Positions 32,149-42,242 of a stretch of DNA of 48,059 bases are shown here, piece after piece. Every line of letters begins with the position of its first letter. The stretch's first letter is position 1. The DNA lies in contig JANWWM010000043.1 of the NCBI GenBank assembly GCA_025055975.1, positions 1 to 48,059 on the forward strand, given 5' to 3'. Below the pieces are notes generated by a model that did not search any database, was not told the DNA's origin, and worked only from the letters and a program-made list of their open reading frames with translations. Position numbers and translations under genes: made by a program. The stretch is from Chloroherpetonaceae bacterium (GTDB lineage: Bacteria; Bacteroidota; Chlorobiia; Chlorobiales; Thermochlorobacteraceae).

Positions 32149-34956
32149 ATGAAATCTTCGCTCTTATCGCTCGTTTTGCTGCTTGGCGCGAGCGCGTCGT
32201 TTGCGCAAGCTCGCGTCGAGGAACGCCTGCGCGAAAAACTCGCCACGATGCGCCCTGACGAGAAAATTCGCGTCATCGTGTATATGGCGGAGCAAGTCGA
32301 CCTGAACGCGCTCGAGCGGGAACTTTCCGCGAAGAAAGCGAACAAACAGCAACGGCACTACGAGGTCGTCTCGCGTCTGCGCGCGCTTGCCGAAACGTCG
32401 CAACGCGGCATTATGCAAGAGCTTTCGGAGCGCGTCCAACGCGGCGAAGCCGAGCAAGTCGAGCAGATGTGGCTCGCCAACATGCTGCTCGGCAATCTTT
32501 CCAAGCGAGCGATTCTCGATCTTGCCGAGCGGAGCGACGTGGCGATGATTTACGAAGACGGCTTGCTCGAGCTCGATAGACCCGTCGAGGAAACCAACGC
32601 GCCGAGCGTGCCAAACGGCTCGGAGCCAGGTTTGCGACGCATCAACGCGCATCGCTTGTGGGCGTTGGGCTACACGGGCGCAGGCTCGCTCGTGATGAAC
32701 ATCGACACGGGCGTGTTCGGCACGCACCCCGCGCTCGTCGGCAAATGGCGCGGCTCGGAGCCAGGCGTGATGTGGTATCACGCTTGGTTCGACCAACGCC
32801 CCAACCCTTCGCAAGTTCCGACCGACTACGGCACGTCGTCGAAACACGGCACGCACACGATGGGCACGATGGTCGGCTTGCAAGCGAGCACGAACGACAC
32901 GATTGGCGTCGCCTTCGGCGCGAAGTGGATCGCCGCGCCGACGATCGATGTCGGGTTCAATCCGCACACGAGTTTCACGCTTCGCGCGTTTCAATGGGCG
33001 GCTGACCCCGATAGCAACGGCATCGATAACGGCGACGTGCCCGACGTGATTTGCAACTCGTATCAAGATCCCAACGTCGCCTCGCAACAATGCGGCGCGA
33101 CCGCAGGCGGCTATTGGACGGTCATTCAAGCCCTTGAAACGATGGGCACGGCAGTCGTCTTTTCGGCAGGCAATTCGGGACCGAATCCGCAAACGCTCAC
33201 GCCGCCGAAGAACAATCCCAACATTTTCACGGTTGGCGCGATTGACGCATCGAACAATCAAATCGCCAGCTTCAGCAGCCGCGGTCCGTCGAGTTGCGGC
33301 GCAAACATCATCAAGCCCGAAGTGGTCGCGCCTGGGGTCAGCGTCCGCTCGGCAAATTCCGCGACGGGCTACGGCGCATCGAGCGGCACTTCGATGGCGT
33401 GCCCTCACGTGGCGGGCGCGATCGCTCTGCTCAAAGAGGTCAATCCCTCGCTCACGGCGGTTCAAATTCGAAACATTCTCCGCGAGACCGCAACCGACTT
33501 GGGCGCGACGGGACCCGACAACACCTTCGGCTATGGCTTGATTGACGTTTGGGCGGCGTATCAATACATCGCCACGACGATGATTTTCCGCGTCGATGGC
33601 TACGTCATCGATGCGCAAACGGGCGACACGCTCCGCAACGCTCGCGTCAAAAACCTCAACACGAACGTGGAGGTTACCACGACGAATGGCAAGTTCAGTT
33701 TCGCTTTGTCCGACACGGGCACGTATCTCTTTGCCACGTCGCTCAATCCCAACAGTCCGACGGGCTACGTTTCGCGCATCGACACGCTTTACGCGCCCGA
33801 AGATTCCACGATTTACACGATGACGATTTTCTTGCAACGCAAGCCGAATCCGACATTGAGCGTCAATGCGGCGCAAGGATTCACGTTCAATCTCACGGGA
33901 TTGGACAGCGCGCAATCGACGCTCACGATTAGCAACGGCGGTCCGCCGTTCAGCGAGCTGGTCTACGGCTTGGAATTGCAAGGCGGGTTGGGCGGCTTGA
34001 AAAACGACGTGCTCGGCAACAAGACGAACACGCTCATCGGCGCAAATCGGTTCAGGGGCAATTTGTTCGCGGTTACGCAAACCACCAAGCTCAAAGAAAT
34101 TCAATCGTATCATTTCCTCTATCGCCCATCCACGAAGTTTCGTTTCTTCGTCTATGAAAACAACGCTCTCACGGGGCGATACGCGAAAATTTTTGAAAGC
34201 GCCGAGATCACCACAAGCCCGCCTTTCGATGGCTTTGTCCGTTCAGGTCCGATGAACCTGACTCTGCAAGCGGGCAAGTTCTACATCATTGGCGCGGCTT
34301 GGGACAGCCTAACGACGCACTATCAAGGTCCAGGCGCGGGCAACTTGTCGTTTGGATCGTTCTCCGCGGGCGTGTTGCTCAATTCGCTTCCAATGCCCGA
34401 TTCGCTCTCGCCCGTTACTTCGTCGCTTCCATATCACATGATTCTTTCCACGACGAGCGGCAGGTTCATCTCGATTGCGCCAATGACGGGCGACACGTTG
34501 AGAGCGGGTCAATCGAGAAACCACGTGGTTCGCGTCAATACCGCGGGACTTGACGAAACGAGCGTCTATGCCGCCTCGATTCGCATCACGAGCTCCGACA
34601 CGACGCGCCCAGTTTTCACCGTGCCCGTTACGCTCAACTTCACGACGCTCAGCGCGCCAACGCCCATCGCCGACGGCGGAACGAATCTGCCAAAAGAGTT
34701 CGCCCTCGCTCAAAACTATCCGAACCCGTTTAACCCGACGACCGTCATCGCATACCAACTCCCGACGACGAGCGACGTGCGACTGGAACTTTACGACGTG
34801 TTGGGGCGCAAAATTTCCACTCTCGTCAGCGCGCGTCAATCCGCGGGCTACTACGCCTACACGCTGAACGCGAGCGCGCTCGCAACGGGCGTCTATTTCT
34901 ACCGCTTGCACGCGGGCGACTTCGTTCAAACGCGCAAGATGTTGCTCGTCAAATAA
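32149..34956 (+). CDS. exported subtilisin-like (S8) protease with sorting domain, 935 aa
   Basis: Signal peptide [21 protein letters not shown] helical prodomain (about 21-150; '[15 protein letters not shown]', '[18 protein letters not shown]') is followed by the S8 domain with D186 (MNIDTGVFG), H233 ([10 protein letters not shown]), '[11 protein letters not shown]' and S415 ([14 protein letters not shown]). The large gap between H and S and the N-terminal prodomain resemble bacillopeptidase F-type proteases. A carboxypeptidase-regulatory-like fold (about 485-550, '[17 protein letters not shown]') and beta modules follow. The C-terminal sorting domain has [41 protein letters not shown] and RKMLLVK. 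The start is ATG 32149 after GGGGG; the frame is open from 32083 but lacks a signal there. A terminator follows. Confidence 0.92.
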   Translation: MKSSLLSLVLLLGASASFAQARVEERLREKLATMRPDEKIRVIVYMAEQVDLNALERELSAKKANKQQRHYEVVSRLRALAETSQRGIMQELSERVQRGEAEQVEQMWLANMLLGNLSKRAILDLAERSDVAMIYEDGLLELDRPVEETNAPSVPNGSEPGLRRINAHRLWALGYTGAGSLVMNIDTGVFGTHPALVGKWRGSEPGVMWYHAWFDQRPNPSQVPTDYGTSSKHGTHTMGTMVGLQASTNDTIGVAFGAKWIAAPTIDVGFNPHTSFTLRAFQWAADPDSNGIDNGDVPDVICNSYQDPNVASQQCGATAGGYWTVIQALETMGTAVVFSAGNSGPNPQTLTPPKNNPNIFTVGAIDASNNQIASFSSRGPSSCGANIIKPEVVAPGVSVRSANSATGYGASSGTSMACPHVAGAIALLKEVNPSLTAVQIRNILRETATDLGATGPDNTFGYGLIDVWAAYQYIATTMIFRVDGYVIDAQTGDTLRNARVKNLNTNVEVTTTNGKFSFALSDTGTYLFATSLNPNSPTGYVSRIDTLYAPEDSTIYTMTIFLQRKPNPTLSVNAAQGFTFNLTGLDSAQSTLTISNGGPPFSELVYGLELQGGLGGLKNDVLGNKTNTLIGANRFRGNLFAVTQTTKLKEIQSYHFLYRPSTKFRFFVYENNALTGRYAKIFESAEITTSPPFDGFVRSGPMNLTLQAGKFYIIGAAWDSLTTHYQGPGAGNLSFGSFSAGVLLNSLPMPDSLSPVTSSLPYHMILSTTSGRFISIAPMTGDTLRAGQSRNHVVRVNTAGLDETSVYAASIRITSSDTTRPVFTVPVTLNFTTLSAPTPIADGGTNLPKEFALAQNYPNPFNPTTVIAYQLPTTSDVRLELYDVLGRKISTLVSARQSAGYYAYTLNASALATGVYFYRLHAGDFVQTRKMLLVK

Positions 34957-34980
34957 GCGCGCTTTCAAAGATTCAACGCG

Positions 34981-35013
34981 AAGGGGCGAGCCTAAGCTCG
35001 CCCTTTTCGTTTT
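34981..35013 (+). terminator. Rho-independent terminator
   Basis: GGGCGAGC / GCTCGCCC (34984-34991 and 34996-35003), 4-base loop, followed by TTTTCGTTTT, just after the second subtilase gene. Sequence and layout closely resemble the terminator at 9349. Confidence 0.9.
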
Positions 35014-35044
35014 GCGCGTCGGCGCGAAAAGCCTTCGTGATTCG

Positions 35045-35050
35045 TATATT
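35045..35050 (+). promoter_or_regulatory. TATATT -10 box of gatA
   Basis: CGTATATTTTG lies 27 bases before the proposed GTG start of gatA and outside the preceding terminator. No clear -35 box is visible. Confidence 0.5.
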
Positions 35051-35077
35051 TTGAGCCGAAATCAAAATCGCATCATC

Positions 35078-36508
35078 GTGAGCAACCTCGTCTTTTCGTC
35101 TTACCGCGACTTGCGCGAAAAACTCCTCTCCAAATCCCTCTCGGTTGAATCGGTCGTCTCGACATTCCTTGCGCGCATTGAAGAAAAGGCGCGTCTGAAC
35201 GCCTATCTCTCCGTTTTCAAAGAATCCGCGCTCGCTCGCGCAAGGGAATTGGACGCGAAACTCGCGTCGGGCAAGCCCATCGGCAAACTTTTCGGCTTGC
35301 CGCTCGCCGTCAAGGATAACATCGCCATCAAGGGCGAAAAACTCACGTGCGCCTCGCGCATTTTGGAAAACTTCACGAGCGTTTATAGCGCGACCGCCAT
35401 CGAGCGATTGCTCGCCGAAGACGCAGTGATTTTGGGCAAGACGAATCTCGACGAGTTTGCGATGGGCAGTTCAAACGAGAATTCCGCTTTTGGCGCGGCG
35501 AAGAATCCCATCAACGAAGAGTATGTTCCTGGAGGCAGTTCGGGAGGCTCGGCGGCGGCGGTGGCGGCGGATTTGGCGCTCGTCGCGCTCGGCTCCGACA
35601 CGGGCGGCTCGGTGCGTCAGCCCGCGTCGTTTTGCGACGTCGTCGGAATAAAGCCCACTTACGGGCGCGTCTCGCGTTACGGCTTGGTCGCCTTCGGTTC
35701 GTCGTTTGACCAAATTGGCGTTCTTTCCAAAACCGTCGAAGACGCCGCGCTTGCGCTGGAAGTCATCGCGGGCGAAGACCCGATGGATTCGACCTCGTCC
35801 GACAAGCCCGTCGAAGCCTACGCCAGCGCGACCTTCGACCCGAAGCGGCTTCGCATCGGCGTTCCGAAGGAATTTTTCGCCGACGCGCTCGACAAGGAAA
35901 TCAACGCGATGATTCGCGGCGCGTTGGAAAAACTCCAAGCCAAAGGCGCCATGCTCGTCGAACTCTCGCTGCCGCATTCGGAATACGCTTTGGCGACCTA
36001 CTACATTCTCGCCACCGCCGAAGCCTCGTCGAATCTGGCGCGTTACGACGGGGCGCGCTATGGCTACCGCGCCAAAGGGGTCAAAGACATGGCGGAAATG
36101 TATGTCAAGTCGCGCTCCGAAGGTTTTGGCAGGGAAGTCAAGCGACGCATTATGCTCGGAACATATGTGCTCTCGGCGGGCTACTACGACGCTTACTATC
36201 GCAAGGCGCAGAAAGTTCGTCGCTTGATTCGGGACGATTATCTCAAAGCCTTCGAGCAAGTCGATGTCATCGCTTCGCCCACGTCGCCCGTGCCGCCGTT
36301 CAAGTTTGGCGAGAAGATGACCGACCCGCTCACGATGTATCTTGCCGACATCTACACCGTGCCGATGAACCTTGCGGGCGTGCCCGCCATCAGCGTTCCA
36401 ATCGGACGCAACGCGCAGGGCTTGCCCATCGGCTTGCAACTCATCGGAAATTTGTTCGCCGAATCGACCGTGTTTGCCGTCGCAAAACTCGTGGAGGAAT
36501 CGAGATGA
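35078..36508 (+). CDS. gatA: aspartyl/glutamyl-tRNA amidotransferase subunit A
   Basis: Amidase subunit of the GatCAB complex, which converts misacylated Glu-tRNA(Gln) or Asp-tRNA(Asn) to the amide. The 476-aa protein has the Ser-cisSer-Lys triad at K79 ([10 protein letters not shown]), S154 ([11 protein letters not shown]) and S178 ([10 protein letters not shown]), the same positions as in known GatA enzymes when GTG 35078 is taken as start; that decides the start over the upstream ATG frame. '[14 protein letters not shown]' and '[16 protein letters not shown]' follow. gatB and gatC are not in the window. The stop overlaps the next small gene by four bases (ATGA). Confidence 0.95.
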   Translation: MSNLVFSSYRDLREKLLSKSLSVESVVSTFLARIEEKARLNAYLSVFKESALARARELDAKLASGKPIGKLFGLPLAVKDNIAIKGEKLTCASRILENFTSVYSATAIERLLAEDAVILGKTNLDEFAMGSSNENSAFGAAKNPINEEYVPGGSSGGSAAAVAADLALVALGSDTGGSVRQPASFCDVVGIKPTYGRVSRYGLVAFGSSFDQIGVLSKTVEDAALALEVIAGEDPMDSTSSDKPVEAYASATFDPKRLRIGVPKEFFADALDKEINAMIRGALEKLQAKGAMLVELSLPHSEYALATYYILATAEASSNLARYDGARYGYRAKGVKDMAEMYVKSRSEGFGREVKRRIMLGTYVLSAGYYDAYYRKAQKVRRLIRDDYLKAFEQVDVIASPTSPVPPFKFGEKMTDPLTMYLADIYTVPMNLAGVPAISVPIGRNAQGLPIGLQLIGNLFAESTVFAVAKLVEESR

Positions 36509-36712
36509 AAAAGCGTCAAATCGAACTCAAACTCGAAGTCTTCGGCTCGTTTGAAGAAGCCGAGCGGAGCGAGAAAGAATTTTGGTGGAAACAATCGCCA
36601 ATCGAGCGTTTGCGGCGCGCTGAACCGTTGAGACAGATTAACTATGGACGATCCAATTCTGCCCGAAGACTTCCGAGATTTTTTTGAAGTTGTTGAACAA
36701 ACGCAAAGTTGA
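36505..36712 (+). pseudogene. small partner protein of minimal nucleotidyltransferase, frameshifted
   Basis: Begins [28 protein letters not shown] and continues 'QSPIERLRRAEPLRQINYG', which resembles small proteins encoded immediately before DUF6036-type nucleotidyltransferases ('EEADRAEREYW..LSPEERL..LE.LRQINYG'). As read, the frame stops at TGA 36685-36687 after LPRFF. Removing one T from the T7 run at 36679-36685 restores 'LPRFFEVVEQTQS' and a stop at 36710-36712, the usual type of ending. The start overlaps gatA by four bases. Function is probably antitoxin-like or an adaptor in a two-gene module; this is inferred from family context. Confidence 0.6.
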
Positions 36713-37091
36713 ATATCTGCTGATTGGAGGATACGCCGTGTTCTACCACGGATATCCGAGAGCGATGGAAGATATTGACTTCTGGGTTGCCATCAACGCG
36801 GATAACGCGCAAAAGCTTGCAAACGTGATGAACGGCTTGGAAAACGTCGCGCCTGAAATTTTTCTGAAAGACTGAAAGAGCGTCAAAGTCATTCGCATTG
36901 GCTTCAAACCAAATAGAATGAAGGCGCTCACGACGCTATCAGGCGTGAAGTTTGACGAATGTTATTCGCGGCGCGTCATTGACGCGATTGACGGCATTGA
37001 AGTTAGCATCATAAGTCTCGAAGACCTGAAACGCAACAAGCAAGCCAGCGGCAGACCGAAGGACATCGAGGATTTTCGCAGATTGCCTTGA
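36644..37091 (+). pseudogene. DUF6036-type minimal nucleotidyltransferase, disrupted
   Basis: The expected start is ATG 36644 (MDDPILPEDFRDF), overlapping the previous gene. One extra T at 36679-36685 shifts the frame; with it removed the sequence runs 'DFLKLLNKRKVEYLLIGGYAVFYHGYPRAMEDIDFWV', with the nucleotidyltransferase 'GGYAVFYHG' and metal-binding 'DIDFW' motifs. A second lesion, TGA 36873-36875 after 'PEIFLKD', interrupts the same frame, which then continues as 'IRIGF.P.RMKALTTLSGVKFDECY' and 'VSIISLEDLKRNKQASGRPKDIEDFRRLP' to TGA 37089-37091. So the gene has a frameshift and a nonsense codon and is probably dead. It is a minimal nucleotidyltransferase related to MNT/AbiEii-like proteins. 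Confidence 0.75.
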
Positions 37092-37145
37092 ACCGCGGAA
37101 AAGACTTAAGCAAAAACCATCTCAATCGCAAAACGCATTCTTCAA

Positions 37146-38066
37146 ATGAGCATTTTGGTCGGAAAAGAAACGCGCCTTGTCGTGCAAGGCATCACGGGAA
37201 GCGAGGGCACGTTTCACGCCTCGCAAATGCTGGAATACGGCAAACAATTTGGCGTGGATTATCTCGTCGCGGGCGTTACGCCAGGCAAAGGCGGAATGAT
37301 GTATGAAGGCAACGAGAAAGACCGCTTCAACCGCCCGATTCCCGTCTTCAACACGGTTGCCGAGGCGGTGCGGGACAAAAACATTCGCGCCAACGCTTCC
37401 ATCATCTACGTGCCCGCGGCGTTTGCGGCGGACGCGATTATGGAAGCCGCCGACGCAGGCATCGAGCTGATCGTGTGCATCACCGAAGGCATACCCGTCG
37501 CCGATATGATGAAAGCCTACGCTTTCGTTCAGCAAAAGGGCGCGATTTTGATTGGACCGAATTGCCCTGGCGTCATCACGCCCGAAGAAGCCAAAGTCGG
37601 CATTATGCCCGGCTTCATTTTCAAGAAAGGCAACGTCGGCTTGATTTCGCGGAGCGGCACGTTGACCTACGAAGCCGTCAGCCAGCTTACGAAAGCGGGG
37701 CTTGGACAAAGCACGTGCGTTGGCATCGGCGGCGACCCCATCATCGGCACGCGCTTCGTTGACGCGATCAAAATGTTCGCCAAAGACAAAGACACCGAGG
37801 CGCTCGTCATCATCGGCGAAATCGGGGGAACGGCGGAAGAAGAAGCGGCGGCTTACATCAAAAAGAACTACAAAAAGCCCGTCGTCGGTTTTATCGCGGG
37901 AAGCACCGCGCCGCCCGGACGACGAATGGGACACGCTGGAGCCATCGTGTCGGGCGGAAAAGGCACCGCCAAGGAAAAATTCGAGGCGATGAAGAAAGCG
38001 GGCATTCACATCGTAGAAAATCCCGCGCACATCGGCGAAGCGATGCTTCACGCCTTGGGACGCTAA
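37146..38066 (+). CDS. sucD: succinyl-CoA synthetase alpha subunit
   Basis: Makes succinate and nucleoside triphosphate from succinyl-CoA in the citric acid cycle, or the reverse. The 306-aa protein has the N-terminal CoA-binding motif [13 protein letters not shown], 'AGVTPGKGG', '[22 protein letters not shown]', '[11 protein letters not shown]' and the active-site H263 in [18 protein letters not shown]. It is a little longer than the E. coli protein. The beta subunit gene is not adjacent and not in the window. Citryl-CoA synthetase small subunit is a related alternative, but the fit to SucD is close throughout. It is followed after 12 bases by ribBA. Confidence 0.93.
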   Translation: MSILVGKETRLVVQGITGSEGTFHASQMLEYGKQFGVDYLVAGVTPGKGGMMYEGNEKDRFNRPIPVFNTVAEAVRDKNIRANASIIYVPAAFAADAIMEAADAGIELIVCITEGIPVADMMKAYAFVQQKGAILIGPNCPGVITPEEAKVGIMPGFIFKKGNVGLISRSGTLTYEAVSQLTKAGLGQSTCVGIGGDPIIGTRFVDAIKMFAKDKDTEALVIIGEIGGTAEEEAAAYIKKNYKKPVVGFIAGSTAPPGRRMGHAGAIVSGGKGTAKEKFEAMKKAGIHIVENPAHIGEAMLHALGR

Positions 38067-38078
38067 ACGACAATCCAA

Positions 38079-39332
38079 ATGAACAGCCCATTCGACACGA
38101 TTGAATCGGCAATCGAGGACATCAAGCAAGGCAAACTCGTCATCGTCGTCGATGACGAAGACCGCGAGAACGAAGGCGATTTCGTTACGGCGGCGGAGAA
38201 CGCCACGCCCGAAATGGTCAATTTCCTCACGAAAGAAGGGCGCGGGCTGATTTGCGTGCCGATGACGCGCGAGCGCGCGCAACGCTTGGAACTCGATATG
38301 ATGGTCTCGCAAAACACCTCCTTGCACGAGACCGCCTTCACGATTTCCGTCGACTCGCGCTTGCCGGGCACGACGACGGGCATTTCCGCTTTCGACCGCG
38401 CCATCACGATTCAGCAACTTGCCGACGACCGCGCGAAACCGTCGGACTTTGCGCGCCCTGGACACATCTTTCCGCTGCGCGCGATGGATGGCGGCGTGCT
38501 GCGTCGCGTCGGACACACCGAAGCCGCCGTCGACCTAGCGCGTCTTGCGGGCTTCAAACCCGTCGGGCTGATCTGCGAAATCCTCGCCGAAGACGGCACG
38601 ATGGCGCGCCTGCCCGAACTCATCAAAGTCAAGGAAAAGTTTGGGCTGAAACTCATCACCATCAAAGACCTCGTGGCGTATCGGATGCAAAAAGAAAAAC
38701 TCGTGCGCCGCGCCGTCGAAGTCCGCCTGCCCACGCATTTCGGCGAGTTCAAGCTCGTCGCATATGAAACGCTCATCGACGACAAAAATCATCTCGCCCT
38801 CGTCAAAGGCGACGTCGCCGATGGCAAACCCGTCCTGACGCGCGTGCACTCGAGTTGCGCCACGGGCGACCTGTTCGGCTCAATGCGTTGCGACTGCGGC
38901 GAACAACTCGCCACGGCAATGATGATGATTCAACGCGAAGGGCGCGGCGTTCTGCTCTACATTATGCAAGAGGGACGCGGCATCGGACTCATCAACAAGC
39001 TCAAAGCCTACAATCTGCAAGATCAAGGCTTGGACACGGTCGAAGCCAACGAAAGACTTGGCTTCAAAGCCGACCTGCGCGACTATGGCATCGGCGCGCA
39101 AATTCTCTGCGATTTGGGCGTGAAAAAAATGCGATTGATGACGAACAACCCGAAAAAAGTCGTCGGACTCGAAGGCTACGGCTTGGAGGTCGTCGAGCGC
39201 GTTCCGCTCGTCATCAATCCCAACGACATCAACCGCGATTACCTCGAAACGAAAAGAACGAAGATGGGGCATCTCTTCAACGGCGGCGCCGCTCACGACA
39301 GCGTCATCTTCGCCAAAATTTTTGGCAAATGA
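38079..39332 (+). CDS. ribBA: bifunctional riboflavin biosynthesis protein RibBA
   Basis: Residues 1-205 are 3,4-dihydroxy-2-butanone-4-phosphate synthase: [16 protein letters not shown], 'GHIFPLRA' and '[14 protein letters not shown]' are present. Residues 206-417 are GTP cyclohydrolase II, with zinc ligands C260, C271 and C273 ([20 protein letters not shown]) and '[32 protein letters not shown]' in the catalytic part. Together they make the two precursors of the riboflavin ring, for flavins. The gene follows sucD closely with no terminator between. Confidence 0.95.
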   Translation: MNSPFDTIESAIEDIKQGKLVIVVDDEDRENEGDFVTAAENATPEMVNFLTKEGRGLICVPMTRERAQRLELDMMVSQNTSLHETAFTISVDSRLPGTTTGISAFDRAITIQQLADDRAKPSDFARPGHIFPLRAMDGGVLRRVGHTEAAVDLARLAGFKPVGLICEILAEDGTMARLPELIKVKEKFGLKLITIKDLVAYRMQKEKLVRRAVEVRLPTHFGEFKLVAYETLIDDKNHLALVKGDVADGKPVLTRVHSSCATGDLFGSMRCDCGEQLATAMMMIQREGRGVLLYIMQEGRGIGLINKLKAYNLQDQGLDTVEANERLGFKADLRDYGIGAQILCDLGVKKMRLMTNNPKKVVGLEGYGLEVVERVPLVINPNDINRDYLETKRTKMGHLFNGGAAHDSVIFAKIFGK

Positions 39333-39360
39333 TTTTCGCGCAACGAAACCGCCGCAAGCG

Positions 39361-39963
39361 ATGGAACAACTTGCCACGAAGAAAATCTACTCGATTGAAG
39401 AATACTTCGCGCTGGAAACGGCGTTGGTAGAAACGAAGCACGAGTATTTCAGCGGCGAAATTTTCGCAGTGGCGGGCGCGCACCCCAATCACAACACCGT
39501 GTGCGTCAACCTTTTGGGCGAATTGCGAGATGCCATCAAACGCAACGGCAAACCGTGCCGCGTCTACAACAGCGACCAGCGCGTCCGCGCCCATCATGAG
39601 AAGGAAGGCAAGACGGGATACTTCTATCCCGATGTCAGCGTCGTTTGCGGCAAGCCCGAATTTGCCAACGACAACCCGCCGACCTTGCTCAATCCCATCG
39701 CTATCGTTGAAGTCCTTTCCGATTCCACGCGCCCCTACGATTTTGGCAAAAAGCTCGATTACTACCGCGCCATTCCGAGCGCGCAAGACGTGATTTTCGT
39801 CAGTTACGACAAGCCGCGCCTCTTGCTGTTTCATCGCAATGGCGACGAGTGGATGTTGCGCGACATCGACGGACTCGAAGCCAAACTCGTCATCCTTTCG
39901 CTCGAAATCGAGTTGTCGCTTGCGGGAGTTTATCGAGACATCGTCTTTACGCCCGCGCCTTGA
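39361..39963 (+). CDS. Uma2 family (PD-(D/E)XK-like) endonuclease
   Basis: A 200-aa protein with the Uma2 pattern: '[10 protein letters not shown]....[17 protein letters not shown]', '[10 protein letters not shown]', and the nuclease core [18 protein letters not shown] and [12 protein letters not shown], which supply the usual Asp, Glu and Lys of a restriction-like active site. The start is ATG 39361; an upstream frame overlaps ribBA. Uma2 proteins are accessory, often multi-copy and of unsettled role. This copy is intact, unlike the broken accessory genes at 36505 and 41213, and lies between ribBA and trpB. Confidence 0.85.
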   Translation: MEQLATKKIYSIEEYFALETALVETKHEYFSGEIFAVAGAHPNHNTVCVNLLGELRDAIKRNGKPCRVYNSDQRVRAHHEKEGKTGYFYPDVSVVCGKPEFANDNPPTLLNPIAIVEVLSDSTRPYDFGKKLDYYRAIPSAQDVIFVSYDKPRLLLFHRNGDEWMLRDIDGLEAKLVILSLEIELSLAGVYRDIVFTPAP

Positions 39964-40016
39964 CGGAATCCGCGCAACGCGCAAACCTTCTCGCAATTTT
40001 CTTGACATTCTCGCAA

Positions 40017-41213
40017 ATGATCACGTATGACGCGCCCGATTCTCGCGGACATTTCGGCGTCTATGGCGGAAAGTTCGTTCCCGAAACCCTCGTCAAAAAC
40101 GCCGACGATTTGGAACGCGAATACCTCGCCGCCAAACAAGACGAGTCGTTTTGGCGAGAGTTCGACGATTTGCTGAAACATTACGTCGGACGACCCACGC
40201 CGCTCTATTTCGCCAAACGCCTTTCGGAAGCGCTCGGCGGCGCGAAACTCTATTTGAAACGCGAAGACCTTTGCCACACGGGCGCGCACAAAATCAACAA
40301 CGCCATTGGGCAAGTTCTGCTCGCCAAGCGAATGGGCAAGCGTCGCATCATCGCCGAAACGGGCGCGGGACAACACGGCGTCGCCACCGCTACCGTCTGC
40401 GCGCTCTTTGGCTTGGAGTGCGTCGTCTATATGGGCGAAGAGGATATTCACAGACAAGCCCCGAATGTGGCTCGGATGAAATTGCTCGGCGCAACGGTCG
40501 TGCCCGTCTCGTCGGGAAGCAAAACGCTTAAAGACGCGACGAGCGAAGCCATACGCGATTGGGTTACGAACCCAGACGACACGTTCTACATCATCGGCTC
40601 CGTCGTCGGAATGCACCCCTATCCAATGATGGTGCGCGACTTCCAAAGCGTGATTGGAAGAGAAACGCGAGCGCAGATTCTTGAACGCGAGGGCAAATTG
40701 CCTACGATGGTCGTCGCTTGCGTCGGCGGCGGCTCCAACGCGATGGGAATGTTCTATCCGTTTTTGAACGACGCCGATAAAATCCAACTCGTCGGCGTGG
40801 AAGCGGCGGGCGAGGGCTTGGACAAACGCCACGCGGCGACGCTCACGAAAGGCAAGCCCGGCGTGCTACACGGCGCGATGATGTATCTGTTGCAAGACGA
40901 CGACGGACAAATCGCGCCCGTTCATTCCATTTCCGCAGGACTGGATTACCCTGGCGTCGGTCCCGAACATAGTTACTTGAAAGATTTGGGCTTGGTTCGA
41001 TACGAATCCGCAACCGATGACGAAGCGATGCGCGCCCTCAAAACGCTCGCCGAGACCGAAGGAATCATCTGCGCGCTTGAAACCGCGCACGCCGTTCATT
41101 ATGCGATTCAAGTTGCTCCAAAAATGAAACGCGACGACATCGTCGTCGTCTGCCTTTCGGGACGCGGAGACAAAGACCTAAACGCGATTATGACCTACTT
41201 CGAAATGAAGTGA
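40017..41213 (+). CDS. trpB: tryptophan synthase beta chain
   Basis: Condenses indole with serine using pyridoxal phosphate. The 398-aa protein starts [25 protein letters not shown], has the PLP Schiff-base K92 in [13 protein letters not shown], the phosphate loop '[12 protein letters not shown]', and 'ENGE'-type substrate features ('[14 protein letters not shown]'), and ends with '[19 protein letters not shown]'. The frame is open upstream to 39849, but ATG 40017 gives the standard length. trpA and other trp genes are absent from the window, so the gene is separated from the pathway cluster here. Its stop overlaps the DUF2887 start (TGATG). Confidence 0.95.
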   Translation: MITYDAPDSRGHFGVYGGKFVPETLVKNADDLEREYLAAKQDESFWREFDDLLKHYVGRPTPLYFAKRLSEALGGAKLYLKREDLCHTGAHKINNAIGQVLLAKRMGKRRIIAETGAGQHGVATATVCALFGLECVVYMGEEDIHRQAPNVARMKLLGATVVPVSSGSKTLKDATSEAIRDWVTNPDDTFYIIGSVVGMHPYPMMVRDFQSVIGRETRAQILEREGKLPTMVVACVGGGSNAMGMFYPFLNDADKIQLVGVEAAGEGLDKRHAATLTKGKPGVLHGAMMYLLQDDDGQIAPVHSISAGLDYPGVGPEHSYLKDLGLVRYESATDDEAMRALKTLAETEGIICALETAHAVHYAIQVAPKMKRDDIVVVCLSGRGDKDLNAIMTYFEMK

Positions 41214-42064
41214 TGCGCGCCGACAAGCTCGCATATCTCTGGCTGCAAGAAATTCCCGAAGGCTTCTTTGCGCTGATTGGTCGCCCAAAATCAGACGCGC
41301 AAAAGCATGATTTCAATCGGTCGAAATCAAAGAACTGTCGTTGCGCCGCGACGGCGTGTTCGTTCCAACCGACGACGATTATGTCTATCTCGTTGAGGTT
41401 CAATTTCGGCGCGACGAAGATTTTTGTTGGAGGCTGTTCTCGGAAGCGACGCTCTACGCCAAATGGTTTCGGGCGCGCAAGTGGCGCGCGGTCGTCATTT
41501 ATCCGAATCGCGCCGCCGAACAAGAAAACTTGCAAGGCTTTGAGGAGTTGCTTTCCACGTCGCTCGTTCAGCGCATCTACCTGAACGAACTGCCCGACAT
41601 CTCGCGCTTGGACGACGCGGTTGGCGCGTTCAAATTAGTCGTTGAACCAAAAGGGCAGATGATAGAAACGGCGCGCGAACTCGGTCTCTCGCGCTCCCGA
41701 CAAGTTGAGTTTCGTTCAGCGCGTTTTATCTTATGCGTTCTCGGAACCAACCTTGAAGGAGATTCTCAAAATGTTGAGCGTCAGAGAAGAAATCGAGGAG
41801 GAACTCAAAAAAACTCGCGCGTATCAAGACATTCTGCGCGAAGGCGAAATCGCGGGCTTCAAACGCGGCATCAAAGAGGGCTTGGAAGAAGGTCGTCAGA
41901 TGGGCATCAAGGAGGGCATTAAGGAAGGTATCAAGGAGGGCATCAAGGAAGGCAAACTGCTTGCCGTTCCGATTTTGCGCGAGGCGGGATTTTCAGACGA
42001 AGCGATTGCGCAAAAATTGGAACTCTCGCTCGATGACGTGCGCGCCGTGCCTCGCCAATCGTGA
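41213..42064 (+). pseudogene. DUF2887 (Rpn/PD-(D/E)XK nuclease-like) gene with two opposite frameshifts
   Basis: The protein should read [23 protein letters not shown]..., 'FQSVEIKELSLRRDGVF', 'YVYLVEVQFRRDED', 'KWRAVVIYPNR', 'VQRIYLNELPDI' and 'KLSFVQRVLSYAFSEPTLKEIL', the order seen in DUF2887 proteins. The first part is in one frame to about 41313, where a missing T in TTT (41311-41313) shifts it by -1; the middle runs in the second frame to about 41695, and a one-base gain in the CTCTCGCGCTCCC stretch returns it to the first. The C-terminal part contains tandem GIKE repeats. It overlaps the trpB stop. A sequencing or assembly cause cannot be excluded. Confidence 0.7.
41906..41953 (+). repeat. 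four tandem 12-bp repeats coding IKEG
   Basis: ATCAAGGAGGGC and variants occur four times in frame, giving IKEG x4 within the DUF2887 C-terminal region (helical, coiled-coil-like). Low-level variation at third positions shows it is not a recent perfect expansion. Confidence 0.85.
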
Positions 42065-42242
42065 TGGCTATCGTCGCCATCCAAAGTCCGCTTTCGCTCG
42101 CGCGTCAACTCGAATCCTTCTCGCAACGGACGCGCTTTCGTTGGCTCGCCGAAACGTCGCTCGTTTTGAGGTTTTCGGCAAACTTTTCAAAGACGATTCG
42201 GAGTTGACGATTCGAACTCAATCACGCTAAACGATTTCATCA

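Noticed and set aside
32164..34113. 649-aa minus-strand frame within the second subtilase
   Set aside because: Antisense shadow; Arg-rich, without start signal or family.
41906..41953. 12-bp tandem repeats as a CRISPR-like or minisatellite array
   Set aside because: The repeats have no spacers and code in frame for IKEG within DUF2887, so they are a coding repeat.
42062..42080. GATGGC/GCCATC hairpin after the DUF2887 gene as terminator
   Set aside because: The stem is only 6 bp and no T-tract follows.
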